From assembly GCF_000230895.2 (NCBI RefSeq), contig NC_016604.1, forward strand, positions 186,001 through 250,000: a DNA stretch of 64,000 bases. Reading direction: 5' to 3'. A model generated the notes under the pieces. The model was not told the origin of the DNA. It ran no database searches and was given only the letters and a program-made list of their open reading frames with translations. The stretch comes from Mycolicibacterium rhodesiae NBB3. Lineage in GTDB: Bacteria; Actinomycetota; Actinomycetes; Mycobacteriales; Mycobacteriaceae. Each line of letters begins with the position of its first letter. Position 1 is the first letter of the stretch. A program made the position numbers and the translations under genes. This document shows, in pieces, positions 16,360-24,650 of this stretch.

Positions 16360-17625
16360 ATGGGCGGCGTCGATCGCATTGACGGCGGACCGCGGTCGGC
16401 GATCGTGGTCGGCGCGGGCATCGTCGGGTTGTCGACGGCCTGGTTCCTGCAGGAGCGCGGCGTCGAGGTCACCGTGGTGGATCGCACCGGCGTAGCCGCC
16501 GGCGCTTCTTGGGGCAACGCCGGATGGATCGCGCCGACACTAACCCTTCCGTTGAACTCCCCGGCTGTGCTGCGCCATGGGCTCCGCTCTCTATACGACC
16601 CCGCGGTTCCCCTGCACATCCCGTTGGCCGCGGACTCTGGACTTGCCAGCTTCCTAGTCCAGTTCGCCGCCAACTGTCGGCGATCGTCGTGGAAGCGGGC
16701 GGTGCGGGCCAACCTACCGTTGAACGAGGAATGCATCGAAGCCTTCGATGTGCTCGCGGCCAACGGGGTCGATGCGCCTGTGACTGCCGCCCCGATCACG
16801 GCGGTGTTTCGCAGCACCGACGCCGCGGAGCGCATGATGCGTGAGCTTCGCGCGCTCGAAAGAGCCGGACAGGCAATGTCTGTCACCGGACTATCGGGTG
16901 AAGCATTGCGCGAACAAGTGCCCTTGGCATCGCCGGCGATCACCGCCGGGTTGAGCATCAATGGTCAGCGATTTGTCGACCCGGGCCGATTCGTGCAGGC
17001 CCTGGGCCAGGCGGTCGCGGACCGAGGAGCAACGATGCGCACGCTGGAGATCACCGACGTGCTGTCCACCGGCAACGGAGTCCAGGTATTCCCGCGCAGC
17101 GGCAAGTGGTTGACCGCTGACGCCGCGGTGATCGCCACCGGCGCCTGGCTATCCCGGCTGGCGGGTCGACGAGTGCGCGTCCCGGTGCAGGCAGGTCGCG
17201 GATACTCGTTCGTCGTGCCCGTGGACCGGCCCATCCCCGGCCCCATCTACCTGCCCGACGTGCGGGTGGCGTGTACGCCCTACCAGGGCGCATTGCGCGT
17301 GTCCGGCACCATGGAGTTCCGCGCGCCCTATGAACCTGCGGTGCCGGCCCGGGTTGGCGCCATCGTTGCCTCCGCCAGCCCTCTGCTGGAAGGGGTGCGA
17401 TGGGCGGAGCGCAGCGACATCTGGGTTGGTCCGCGCCCAATCACCCCGGACGGGCGGCCCCTAATCGGCGAGATGTCTCGAGGCGTCTACGTCGCGGGCG
17501 GCCATGGCATGTGGGGACTGACGCACGGCCCGGTGACTGGCCGGCTTCTGGCCGAATACATAACCACCGGAAAGCAACCCGAGGCCTTGCGCGAGTTCGA
17601 GCCTCTGCGCCGAACCGGCCGATAG
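16360..17625 (+). CDS. FAD-dependent D-amino-acid dehydrogenase (DadA-like)
   Basis: A 421-residue DAO-family flavoprotein. The FAD fold is AIVVGAGIVGLSTAWFLQERG at the N-terminus, followed by GASWGNAGW, a block typical of DadA dehydrogenases, and the C-terminal VYVAGGHGMWGLTHGPVTG that closes over the flavin. It likely oxidises a D-amino acid to the 2-oxo acid and feeds electrons to the respiratory chain. GGAGG lies six bases before the ATG at 16360; a longer frame from 16282 has no homology at its start. A 12-pair hairpin follows it. Confidence 0.82.
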   Translation: MGGVDRIDGGPRSAIVVGAGIVGLSTAWFLQERGVEVTVVDRTGVAAGASWGNAGWIAPTLTLPLNSPAVLRHGLRSLYDPAVPLHIPLAADSGLASFLVQFAANCRRSSWKRAVRANLPLNEECIEAFDVLAANGVDAPVTAAPITAVFRSTDAAERMMRELRALERAGQAMSVTGLSGEALREQVPLASPAITAGLSINGQRFVDPGRFVQALGQAVADRGATMRTLEITDVLSTGNGVQVFPRSGKWLTADAAVIATGAWLSRLAGRRVRVPVQAGRGYSFVVPVDRPIPGPIYLPDVRVACTPYQGALRVSGTMEFRAPYEPAVPARVGAIVASASPLLEGVRWAERSDIWVGPRPITPDGRPLIGEMSRGVYVAGGHGMWGLTHGPVTGRLLAEYITTGKQPEALREFEPLRRTGR

Positions 17626-17666
17626 ACCTTCGAGACCCCGGACCATCGCCCTCAGGGGCTCCGAGT

Positions 17667-17704
17667 CGTCAGGGGCGGCGCCTCGTTTCGACCCGCCCCT
17701 GACG
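17667..17704. terminator. Twelve-pair hairpin after the DadA-like gene
   Basis: CGTCAGGGGCGG and CCGCCCCTGACG pair perfectly across a 14-base loop, 41 bases after the stop codon. No T-run follows, which is usual for mycobacterial terminators of this kind. Confidence 0.55.
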
Positions 17705-17740
17705 GCATCCCCTACTCAACGAAAGGACACCATCACCAAA

Positions 17741-18169
17741 ATGAGTAACACCGACACTGTTTGGATCACCCGACAGGCCCATCGCCGCCTGCAGAGCGAG
17801 CTGGCCGCGTTGCGTTCACGTCCGTCTATAGAAGTCCCCGAAGACTTCATGGATTACGACGCCAATCTCGTTGCGAATTACGCAGCGCGGCAGGCACGTA
17901 TCCGTCAGATTCAGGACCTGCTAAACAACGCCGTCGTCGGCGAGGACCCACCCGACGACGGCATCGCCGAACCTGGAATGGTTTTGACTGTACGTTACGA
18001 CGACACCGGTGAGGTCGAAACATTCCTGTTAGGCGTGCGTGGTGTCGAAGACGCCGATATCGACGTGTACGCGACGCAATCACCGCTGGGCAGCGCGATC
18101 GCCGGGGCTCGCTCCGGCGAACAGCGCACCTACTCCATACCAGTGGCGTCAAGCTACCCGTCACGCTAG
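17741..18169 (+). CDS. GreA/GreB-like transcription factor (copy 1, C-terminus lost by frameshift)
   Basis: A 142-residue Gre-factor-like protein: an N-terminal coiled coil (about residues 10-65) and a C-terminal FKBP-like domain with DDGIAEPGMVLTVRYDDTGE and SPLGSAIAGARSGE. Gre proteins enter the RNA polymerase secondary channel. At the coiled-coil tip it reads MDYDAN, keeping one acidic residue but not the second of the GDLSEN motif. A one-base deletion near 18141 ends the frame early: the next frame continues SGVKLPVTLVCAVPHG to a stop at 18234, matching VTLLKAVPYG of copy 2. It may be inactive or a dominant competitor. The start has GAAAGGA upstream. Confidence 0.75.
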   Translation: MSNTDTVWITRQAHRRLQSELAALRSRPSIEVPEDFMDYDANLVANYAARQARIRQIQDLLNNAVVGEDPPDDGIAEPGMVLTVRYDDTGEVETFLLGVRGVEDADIDVYATQSPLGSAIAGARSGEQRTYSIPVASSYPSR

Positions 18170-18326
18170 TCTGCGCCGTCCCCCACGGAGCACACATTCC
18201 GAAATCTACTCGCTCACAGCATATTTCACCGTGACGCAACAGCGTCGTCCCGCAGTAATGAACAGTGCGCAAAATTCACCGGACGCACGCCCGCTCCACG
18301 AGGTGCGTGCAATAAAAGGAATTGAT

Positions 18327-18824
18327 ATGACCAGTACGCCCCGTGTCTGGATCTCATCTCACGCTCACGAGCGGCTACACCGAGAACTGGCGACTTTGCA
18401 GTTTCTGTTCTCCGCCGGAATCGCTGATGAGGACACCGACGAAAACGCCTCCGCTGTCCGGCGCGCATGGGAGATACGGATTCAACAGATCCATGATCTG
18501 CTGATCAACGCCGTCGTGGGTGACGATCCACCCGACGATGGGATAGCCGAGCCCGGCATGGTTGTCACCGTCCGTTTCGACGCCAACGGCGGCACCGACA
18601 CATTCATGCTAGGCATACACGACGCCCAATTCGCCGACATGGCCGTCTATTCCATCCGCTCCCCGCTAGGCGCCGCCCTCGCAGGTGCGCGCCCCGGTCA
18701 ACGCCGCACCTATCACCCACCTAGCGGCGCGACCGCCGTCACGCTCTTGAAGGCAGTACCCTACGGCCTTCACAGCGCTGATCTAACGCCGCAGCACACT
18801 GGGGCCGCACAACGTCACATTTGA
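18327..18824 (+). CDS. GreA/GreB-like transcription factor (copy 2, complete)
   Basis: A 165-residue paralogue of the gene before it. The coiled coil spans about residues 10-62 and its tip reads DTDENA, which keeps both the acidic residues of the Gre GDLSEN motif. The FKBP-like domain has DDGIAEPGMVVTVRFD, SPLGAALAGARPGQ and the final strand VTLLKAVPYG that copy 1 has lost. An extra tail of about 20 residues follows. Related mycobacterial proteins (Rv3788 type) bind RNA polymerase without always cleaving transcripts. The ATG follows AAAGGA. The paralogue pair suggests tandem duplication. Confidence 0.8.
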   Translation: MTSTPRVWISSHAHERLHRELATLQFLFSAGIADEDTDENASAVRRAWEIRIQQIHDLLINAVVGDDPPDDGIAEPGMVVTVRFDANGGTDTFMLGIHDAQFADMAVYSIRSPLGAALAGARPGQRRTYHPPSGATAVTLLKAVPYGLHSADLTPQHTGAAQRHI

Positions 18825-18852
18825 ACGCTCACAGAAAGTTACGAGGGAAACC

Positions 18853-19236
18853 GTGTCTCCGACCTCTCCCACTTTGGTGGCAGTCAACGACCAGCTAAAC
18901 AAGGCTCACCACCGGATCCGTGAACTCGAATCTGACGAAGCAGAGCTCCTCGCGCAAATCAGAATCCTCTGCGCCGTCATCACCGAACTCACTGACGGTG
19001 TCCATGCACACTCCGCCGTCGTCGAGCTCCGTTCGAACACGGTGCAGGCTTCGTTGTCTGACGATAATAGTAATGGCACGTCCAGCATTGGCAATCACGT
19101 CGACAAGACGCGAGCAGTCCAGCGTGCCGGGTTGGCAGGGGCGCACCCAGAGGTAGCCGCCACCCGTCCACCATCGGGGTCCACGCCGAGCACACGTACG
19201 AAGCGAGCGGAAGCGCGGCGATCCTATGTTGTTTGA
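18853..19236 (+). CDS. Coiled-coil protein of unknown function
   Basis: A 127-residue protein with a GTG start. Residues 10-48 form a heptad-like helix (LNKAHHRIRELESDEAELLA) followed by a leucine-rich stretch and a disordered Ser/Thr/Arg-rich C-terminus. No family is recognised. The start lies 28 bases after Gre copy 2, with GAGGGAAACC before it. The end overlaps a possible 32-residue membrane peptide. Confidence 0.5.
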   Translation: MSPTSPTLVAVNDQLNKAHHRIRELESDEAELLAQIRILCAVITELTDGVHAHSAVVELRSNTVQASLSDDNSNGTSSIGNHVDKTRAVQRAGLAGAHPEVAATRPPSGSTPSTRTKRAEARRSYVV

Positions 19237-19324
19237 CGACGTCGACCCGGTGGGGATCACATTCATCCTCATCGCCGTGATGTGGCTCGGTGCTTCTGTC
19301 CTGTACGGGCGCGATGACCGCTGA
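19226..19324 (+). CDS. Possible 32-residue membrane peptide
   Basis: An ATG at 19226 inside the end of the coiled-coil gene opens a frame MLFDDVDPVGITFILIAVMW and onward to ASVLYGRDDR. It has an acidic N-terminus, one hydrophobic helix of about 17 residues and a charged C-terminus, a composition unlikely for noise. No strong ribosome site is present; translation could be coupled to the overlapping upstream gene. Confidence 0.4.
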   Translation: MLFDDVDPVGITFILIAVMWLGASVLYGRDDR

Positions 19325-19451
19325 CGACGAGGGACAACTATTCGTCGCGTGGCACCACGGCGCCTTCTCCCCCGGCGAGGCCATCAAACCACAAATGAAC
19401 ACCAAGAACTCGGTAAGGAGAGTTCCACAGCCCCCCGAAGGAGGAAGCAAC

Positions 19452-19943
19452 ATGACAACAACAATCGAGAGAACCGTAACCGCACCATCGCGCCAACCGC
19501 CCATCGCAGGCCTGCGAATGCAGTTGAAACCCGGACACCAAGCCTGCGGGTTTGTGCAAGGAGCATGGTGGCCACGATCAACGCTGCTAACCGACGAACT
19601 TCCACCTTTGCTGACAGCGATCTCGTTGCGGTTAGGCACGATTGAACGCGTGCAATATCACGAAGAGGACTGGTCCCCGGCTCCGTTGCACACCGACGAC
19701 ATAGTCCTCGACGCCAGTCACGACTCCCCGCACGTCATCTCTTTGTACGGGCCCCAGTTCGGGAAATTGACCCTGCTCGTGGTCCCCCCGTATACCGATG
19801 CCACCCACGCATACGACGTCGTAACAACCGCCGCCAGCGCCCTCGACTCGTCCACCCCTGACGAGTTGCTCGATAACGCCGGCCAAAGCGTCGCAGATCG
19901 TCCGCCAAAGGACGTGGACGTCTGCTTGCCCTCCGACCGATAG
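19452..19943 (+). CDS. DUF5994 family protein (copy 2)
   Basis: A 163-residue paralogue of the protein at 15046, sharing MQLKPGHQACGFVQGAWWPR, LPPLLTAISLRLGTIERVQY and FGKLTLLVVPPYTDA. GAAGGAGG is a very strong ribosome site before the ATG. It lacks the long C-terminal tail of copy 1. Function unknown. It is the last protein gene of the accessory block before the tmRNA gene. Confidence 0.78.
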   Translation: MTTTIERTVTAPSRQPPIAGLRMQLKPGHQACGFVQGAWWPRSTLLTDELPPLLTAISLRLGTIERVQYHEEDWSPAPLHTDDIVLDASHDSPHVISLYGPQFGKLTLLVVPPYTDATHAYDVVTTAASALDSSTPDELLDNAGQSVADRPPKDVDVCLPSDR

Positions 19944-20019
19944 AGCACCTGCACATACGAACTGCCGTATTTGCGCGTGCCGGGCCTTAACGACGCCATG
20001 CCGCCAGCTCAGCCGCAAC

Positions 20020-20041
20020 ATGTTGATGAGATGTTGATGAA
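20020..20041. repeat. Tandem 11-bp repeat at the block boundary
   Basis: ATGTTGATGAG is followed directly by ATGTTGATGAA, just before the tmRNA terminator. It may be replication slippage or part of an old integration junction. Confidence 0.4.
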
Positions 20042-20045
20042 TACG

Positions 20046-20080
20046 AAAAAGCAGGCCAGAAATTTCGTTCTGGCCCGCTT
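20046..20080 (-). terminator. Intrinsic terminator of the tmRNA gene
   Basis: On the minus strand GGCCAGAA-CGAAAT-TTCTGGCC forms a perfect stem, extended by GC pairs, followed by TTTTT. It begins four bases after the mature tmRNA 3' end. Confidence 0.85.
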
Positions 20081-20083
20081 TCC

Positions 20084-20451
20084 GGTGGAGCTGCCGGGAA
20101 TCGAACCCGGGTCCTACGGCATTCCCTCGAGGCTTCTCCGTGCGCAGTTCGCTATGCCTCTACTCGGATCTCCTGATCACGCGAACAAGTCAGGATGACG
20201 ATCCCAGTCGCTGTTTGATGTCCCGATGAGTCCCGCGACCGAACTCATCGGTTGATCCCTCTAGATGACGCCAGGGTCCGGGTCGAGGGCTCTCCCGGTC
20301 TGACGGACTCACAGTCGCTTAGGCAGCGAGTGCGAAGTCGCGCTGATTGGAATCGGCGCTTAATTGGTCGCAACGACGCTTACGGTGGTCTCTTGCCTGC
20401 ACCGGCACGCTTCCCTTGATTCGATGCGCGAAGTCGAAACCGTTCAGCCCC
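20084..20451 (-). ncRNA. ssrA: tmRNA (transfer-messenger RNA)
   Basis: tmRNA rescues stalled ribosomes with SmpB (gene at 28735). The tRNA-like ends pair as GGGGCTG with CAGCTCC, the T-arm reads GGTTCGATTCCC, and the mRNA part encodes ADSNQRDFALAA followed by TAA (20319-20357), the actinobacterial tag ending in ALAA. After the discriminator A the genome has CC then G, so the final A of CCA is added after transcription. An intrinsic terminator follows. The gene separates the accessory block on the left from syntenic core genes on the right; the 3' end of ssrA is a classic integration site. Confidence 0.95.
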
Positions 20452-20530
20452 TCGCACCCCCGCTGACCATCAGCAGGACATTTCATTCTACCGGTGACTT
20501 CAACACGCGCCAGCGATTAAATAGTCCCAG

Positions 20531-21382
20531 CTAGATCACGTAGTTGAGGTGCTCGACGACGCGCCTGCCCACGGCCTCGTCACCGCCGTAGCTGATCTCG
20601 TCCGCATTCGCGGCCAGTGGCACCCGGCCGCCGGCCAACCTGCTGAACAGCAGTGCGTCGAGTTCGATCGTCGACGTGGGATCGTCGTCGCCGAAGTCGT
20701 CAACAAGCTTCGCCTTGCCCTCCACCGCCACGTTGATCATGCGGCCCAGCGGACCCGTCAGCTCCAGCGAGACCCGCGAGCCCTCGGGGGCTCCCCCGAG
20801 CTTGCCGACGACGAATCCCATGCTGGTCGCCATCTCGTCCAGCGCGAGGTCGGAGGCGGGCCCGAGGAGCTGGCTGGTGCTGGCAGGCACCCCGATGGCG
20901 TCACGGATGTCGTGCTCATGCATCCAGCAATCGAAGGTGCGTACCCGCATGAAGCGGCCGTAGCTGTCCGGCCCAGCGGGGGTGAAGCCCACCTTGTTCC
21001 ATCCTGCATTCGAGAGCTCCGACAAGGCCTTTCGACGCTCAGCCGTCGTTTCGCGGAATTTCTCGAGCAACTCCGACGCGCTGAGGTCTCGTAGCTTGCG
21101 CACCCAGCACTCGTTCATCACGCCGATGTCATTGCGGACGTGATCGAGCGTCGACATATCGATGTCGGCTTCCGGGGTTTGGGCCCCCTGCAGCATCGAC
21201 TCGACCCCGATTACGTGGGCGATCACGTCGTGCACATTCCAGCCGGGCAGCGATGTCGCCGCCTGCCACTGGCTGTCATCGAGGTCGCCCACCAGCGCAT
21301 CGAGGTCTCTCCACACCTCAAAGAGGCCGGCGAGAACGGCCGGTTTGTCGAGCAAGGTCACGGGACGCGAGGGGCTGCTCAC
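20531..21382 (-). CDS. Maleylpyruvate-isomerase-fold, mycothiol-dependent family protein
   Basis: A 283-residue protein with the DinB/MDMPI four-helix domain (residues about 10-170: SLPGWNVHDVIAHVIGVESM, then FDCWMHEHDIRDAIG with the metal-ligand histidines) and a C-terminal sterol-carrier-like domain. Family members use mycothiol in isomerase or transferase reactions; the substrate is unknown. It starts 97 bases before the acyl-CoA dehydrogenase stop, same strand. It lies next to tmRNA as do comparable genes in M. tuberculosis. Confidence 0.8.
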   Translation of the reverse strand: MSSPSRPVTLLDKPAVLAGLFEVWRDLDALVGDLDDSQWQAATSLPGWNVHDVIAHVIGVESMLQGAQTPEADIDMSTLDHVRNDIGVMNECWVRKLRDLSASELLEKFRETTAERRKALSELSNAGWNKVGFTPAGPDSYGRFMRVRTFDCWMHEHDIRDAIGVPASTSQLLGPASDLALDEMATSMGFVVGKLGGAPEGSRVSLELTGPLGRMINVAVEGKAKLVDDFGDDDPTSTIELDALLFSRLAGGRVPLAANADEISYGGDEAVGRRVVEHLNYVI

Positions 21383-21478
21383 TGAGCCGACGCTAGCGCT
21401 CTCGGCACGCGGGTGTGCGCGAAATGGCGCGCGCCGACGGCATGTCGCGCGGGGACACGCACGGTCGCGGTGGAGGAG

Positions 21479-22666
21479 TTAGACGGCGGCGCCGTCGGCC
21501 ACCCACGGCACCTTTTCGGTGGTGGCGCCGTCGAGCACCATCGCCGCGACGCGGTCGCGATGCTGCTCCGCGCTGCCCAGCAGCACCGCGTTGGTGGCGG
21601 CCCGCTTGAAGTACAGGTGCGCCTGATGCTCCCAGGTGAACCCGATACCGCCGTGCACCTGGATGGTGTCGGTGGCGACGTGGCTGAGGGCGGCCGAGCA
21701 GACTGCCTGCGCAATGCTCGTCGACAGCGCCGCATCGTCAGATCCATCGGTCAGTGCCCAGATCGCGTGATACGCCGTCGATCTGGCGTGCTCGACATCG
21801 ACGAGCAGATTCGCGAGCCGGTGCTTGACACCCTGGAACGACCCGATCGGGCGGCCGAACTGCAGCCTGGTCTTCGCGTAGTCGACCGACAGGTCGAGCA
21901 GATGCTGCGCGGCGCCCACCTGCTCGACCGCCAGCAGCGCCGCGCCGACCTGCAGAGCGTGATCCAGCACCCGCGCCGTCTCGTCGGACCCGGCGATCAA
22001 GGTCGCCTGCGCCTTGGAAAAGTTGACATTCGCTTCGGAGCGGGTGAGGTCGAGCGTGGCCATCGGCGTCCGCTCTACCCCGTCTGCTCCGGCGTCGACG
22101 GCGTACAGCGCGACCCCGTCAGATCCACGCGCGGCGACCAGCAGCACGTCGGCGATGCCGCCGTCGACCACCTGCTCGACCGTGCCCGAGACCGCGCCGC
22201 CCTCGACGGTCACCTCGACGGACTCGGGATCGAAGACGCCTGTGCGATCCACCACCGCGACGGCCGCGGTACGCCGGCCCTCGACGAGGTCGCCGAGCAG
22301 CTCGTCGCGCGCAGACCCGGACGAGGCCGCGACCAGCGCGGGGATAGCGAGGTAGACCGTGCCGAAGAGCGGGCCGGACCCCAGTCGCGCGCCGATCTCC
22401 TCGATCGCCACCGCCTGATCGACCAGCGTGCCCCCGACTCCCCCATCGGCTTCGGGCACCGACAAGCCGAGCACGCCGAGCTCGGCGCCGAGCCGCGCCC
22501 ACACCTTCGGGTCGAACGGCGGGTCAGAGTCCATCAGCTCCCGGATCTTCTCCTCAGCGAAGTGGTCGGCGCTGAACTTGCGCACCGCATCGCGAAGCTG
22601 TCCCTGCTCCTCGGTGAACTTGTACTCAGCCTGGAAATCGGGCTGATCCGCACGCTTCTCAGCCAC
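21479..22666 (-). CDS. Acyl-CoA dehydrogenase (second of a pair)
   Basis: A 395-residue FAD-dependent acyl-CoA dehydrogenase. The N-terminal helical domain begins YKFTEEQGQLRDAVRKFSAD, the middle domain is poorly conserved in its flavin-binding motif, and the C-terminal domain has RLQFGRPIGSFQGVKHRLAN and IQVHGGIGFTWEHQAHLYFK. The GTG at 22666 is preceded by AAGGAGATCCC and overlaps the upstream dehydrogenase gene by eight bases. Mycobacteria often make FadE enzymes as alpha2beta2 pairs from adjacent genes; this is likely the partner subunit. The substrate is unknown. Confidence 0.88.
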   Translation of the reverse strand: MAEKRADQPDFQAEYKFTEEQGQLRDAVRKFSADHFAEEKIRELMDSDPPFDPKVWARLGAELGVLGLSVPEADGGVGGTLVDQAVAIEEIGARLGSGPLFGTVYLAIPALVAASSGSARDELLGDLVEGRRTAAVAVVDRTGVFDPESVEVTVEGGAVSGTVEQVVDGGIADVLLVAARGSDGVALYAVDAGADGVERTPMATLDLTRSEANVNFSKAQATLIAGSDETARVLDHALQVGAALLAVEQVGAAQHLLDLSVDYAKTRLQFGRPIGSFQGVKHRLANLLVDVEHARSTAYHAIWALTDGSDDAALSTSIAQAVCSAALSHVATDTIQVHGGIGFTWEHQAHLYFKRAATNAVLLGSAEQHRDRVAAMVLDGATTEKVPWVADGAAV

Positions 22667-23852
22667 GGGGGATCTCCTTCCACGGCATGCCGGCATCGGC
22701 ACGCAGGTCGCCTGGCAGTCCGAGAATGCGCTCGCCGAGGATGTTGCGCATCACCTCCGACGTGCCGCCTTCGATGGTGTTGGCCCGGCTGCGCAGGTAC
22801 TTCTGCTGAATCGGCCCCTGCCAGTCCCGCTCCCCGGTGGGCGCCCCTTGCGAGTACCCGCGGTACAGAAGCCCTTCTGGCCCAAGGAAATCCATGCACC
22901 ATTCGTAGATGTGCTGATTGAGCTCGGCGCCGACCAGCTTGCCGATCGATCCCTCGGGTCCGGGGCCGCCGACAGTGGCGGCGGCGCGGGAGCGTTCCGA
23001 CGTCAAGCGCTGGGCCTCGGAGCGCAACCACAGCTGCGTGAGCCGGTCGCGCAACACCGGCGTGTGGCGCTCGGGACGTGACGCCCACAGCGCGGTGGCG
23101 TCGGCGATAGTGCCTGCGCCACGCCGGCTTCCGCTGCCACCGAGCGCGGTGCGTTCATTCATCAGCGTCGTCATCGCGACGTTCCAGCCGTTGCCCACCT
23201 CGCCGAGGCGATGCTTGTCCGGGATGCGCGCGTCGGTGAAGTAGACCTCGTTGAACTCGGCCTGACCGGTGATCTGGCGCAGCGGCCGGGTTTCCACACC
23301 GTCGCCGTGCATGTCAATCACGAAGTACGAGAGTCCCTTGTGCTTGGGCACATCCGGGTTGGTGCGGGCCAGCAGCAGACCCCAGCGCGCACGGTGGGCC
23401 AGACTCGTCCACACCTTCTGACCGTTGATCACCCAGTCGTCGCCGTCACGCACCGCGGAGGTGGCCAGACCGGCCAGATCGGATCCTGCGCCGGGTTCGG
23501 AGAACAGCTGACACCACAGGTCTTCGGTGGTGGCCAGCGGCCGCAGCCACTGGCGCTTCACGTCCTCGGTCTGCGCGTGCTCGCGGATCGTGGGCGCGGC
23601 CATGCCGTAACCCATCGGGTTCAGCCCGAGCGGGACCGGACCGCCCGCACCCTGCAGGATGCGGTCGGCGACGGCCTGCAGACCGCGCGAGACGCCGAGT
23701 CCACCGAGGCCCTCGGGAAAGTGCACCCACGACAGACCGGCGTCATAGCAGGCGCCGAGGTAGTCCTGGATCGGCGCCTTCTTGGGGTCGTGCTCGACGA
23801 CCACTCCCTGGGCCAGCTCAGCGACCTTCTCGGCATCGGCATCGTTGCTCAT
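22659..23852 (-). CDS. Acyl-CoA dehydrogenase (first of a pair)
   Basis: A 397-residue acyl-CoA dehydrogenase. The FAD-binding motif is full (QLFSEPGAGSDLAGLATSA and WVINGQKVWTSLAH), and the C-terminus has the base-region block NTIEGGTSEVMRNILGERIL. Its stop overlaps the partner's start, so both are translated together. The ATG at 23852 begins MSNDADAEK; no strong ribosome site is seen. It most likely acts in beta-oxidation of a lipid or sterol side chain as a heteromer with the downstream product. Confidence 0.9.
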   Translation of the reverse strand: MSNDADAEKVAELAQGVVVEHDPKKAPIQDYLGACYDAGLSWVHFPEGLGGLGVSRGLQAVADRILQGAGGPVPLGLNPMGYGMAAPTIREHAQTEDVKRQWLRPLATTEDLWCQLFSEPGAGSDLAGLATSAVRDGDDWVINGQKVWTSLAHRARWGLLLARTNPDVPKHKGLSYFVIDMHGDGVETRPLRQITGQAEFNEVYFTDARIPDKHRLGEVGNGWNVAMTTLMNERTALGGSGSRRGAGTIADATALWASRPERHTPVLRDRLTQLWLRSEAQRLTSERSRAAATVGGPGPEGSIGKLVGAELNQHIYEWCMDFLGPEGLLYRGYSQGAPTGERDWQGPIQQKYLRSRANTIEGGTSEVMRNILGERILGLPGDLRADAGMPWKEIPRG

Positions 23853-24044
23853 ACCAGTCACGATAGAAACTCGACACCCGTCGAGAGTCACCGGCCCCCG
23901 ATAGGGCCGCCGCGGGCTTTCGGACGCGCCGACGGGCCAAACCTCTCGTTTCATATCTGTTATTGAGGTTTGTCTCAGCTGTCACACGGGTAACAGGAGT
24001 AACAAGGGAGACGTGGCCCCGCCACACTCCAAAACAAAGAAAGA

Positions 24045-24533
24045 GTGGAATGGATTATCCGAATGCATACCGTCTTGTACTGCAGCCCCAGCGGCGTCGT
24101 TTATGAAACCCGGGCCTACACGAAGGCCGATATCGATCAGCTCGTAGCTACCCAGGGTCTGCAGTGCTTGACCAGCGCAGACCGCCAGTTCGACTTCTGG
24201 TTCGCCACGACACCGCACAAGTGCCAGCGTCGAGCCAACACCGTCGCCACTGAACTGCTGATGGCGACTTCCAACTTCACCGCACGCTCGGTGCCGCTGC
24301 TGCGCGGATGCGTCGTCATCGCCACTCACGACGCGGACGGCGACCTCGACGGCCTCAGCTGGCAACAGCTCGACATGCTGGCCGCGAAGAACCGTGAGAT
24401 CACCAACCGGCAGGCCCGCATTCTCGCCCGCCGGGTCGCTCGGGATGCACGTCGTCAGCGGACCACTGCTGACCGGACGGCGGCCCCGCTCGTCCGTCCC
24501 CGGCCGCATGAGCTGGCCGCCACCAATAGGTGA
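24045..24533 (+). CDS. Conserved-looking protein of unknown function
   Basis: A 162-residue protein I do not recognise. It begins with a small domain (YCSPSGVVYETRAYTKADID), has a basic-aromatic middle, and ends in a long helix rich in Arg and Ala. An ATG at 24063 (MHTVLYC) is an alternative start; the one at 24045 follows GAAAGAGTGG. It is divergent from the acyl-CoA dehydrogenase pair and convergent with the thioesterase-like gene. Helix composition suggests nucleic-acid or protein binding, which is inference. Confidence 0.55.
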   Translation: MEWIIRMHTVLYCSPSGVVYETRAYTKADIDQLVATQGLQCLTSADRQFDFWFATTPHKCQRRANTVATELLMATSNFTARSVPLLRGCVVIATHDADGDLDGLSWQQLDMLAAKNREITNRQARILARRVARDARRQRTTADRTAAPLVRPRPHELAATNR

Positions 24534-24650
24534 GCCGTCGACCGGAGCGCTGACACGCCGACGGGAATCGGCAGATGAACCACGGGCGCGCTTCGCGTTC
24601 CCTGAGCCCTGCAGTTCTGCCGGATGATATTCGCGGGGCCGTCGGCACCA

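Noticed and set aside
1..20083. Search for transposase, integrase or IS ends in the accessory block
   Set aside because: No such gene or paired terminal repeats were seen by eye, so no mobile element is called.
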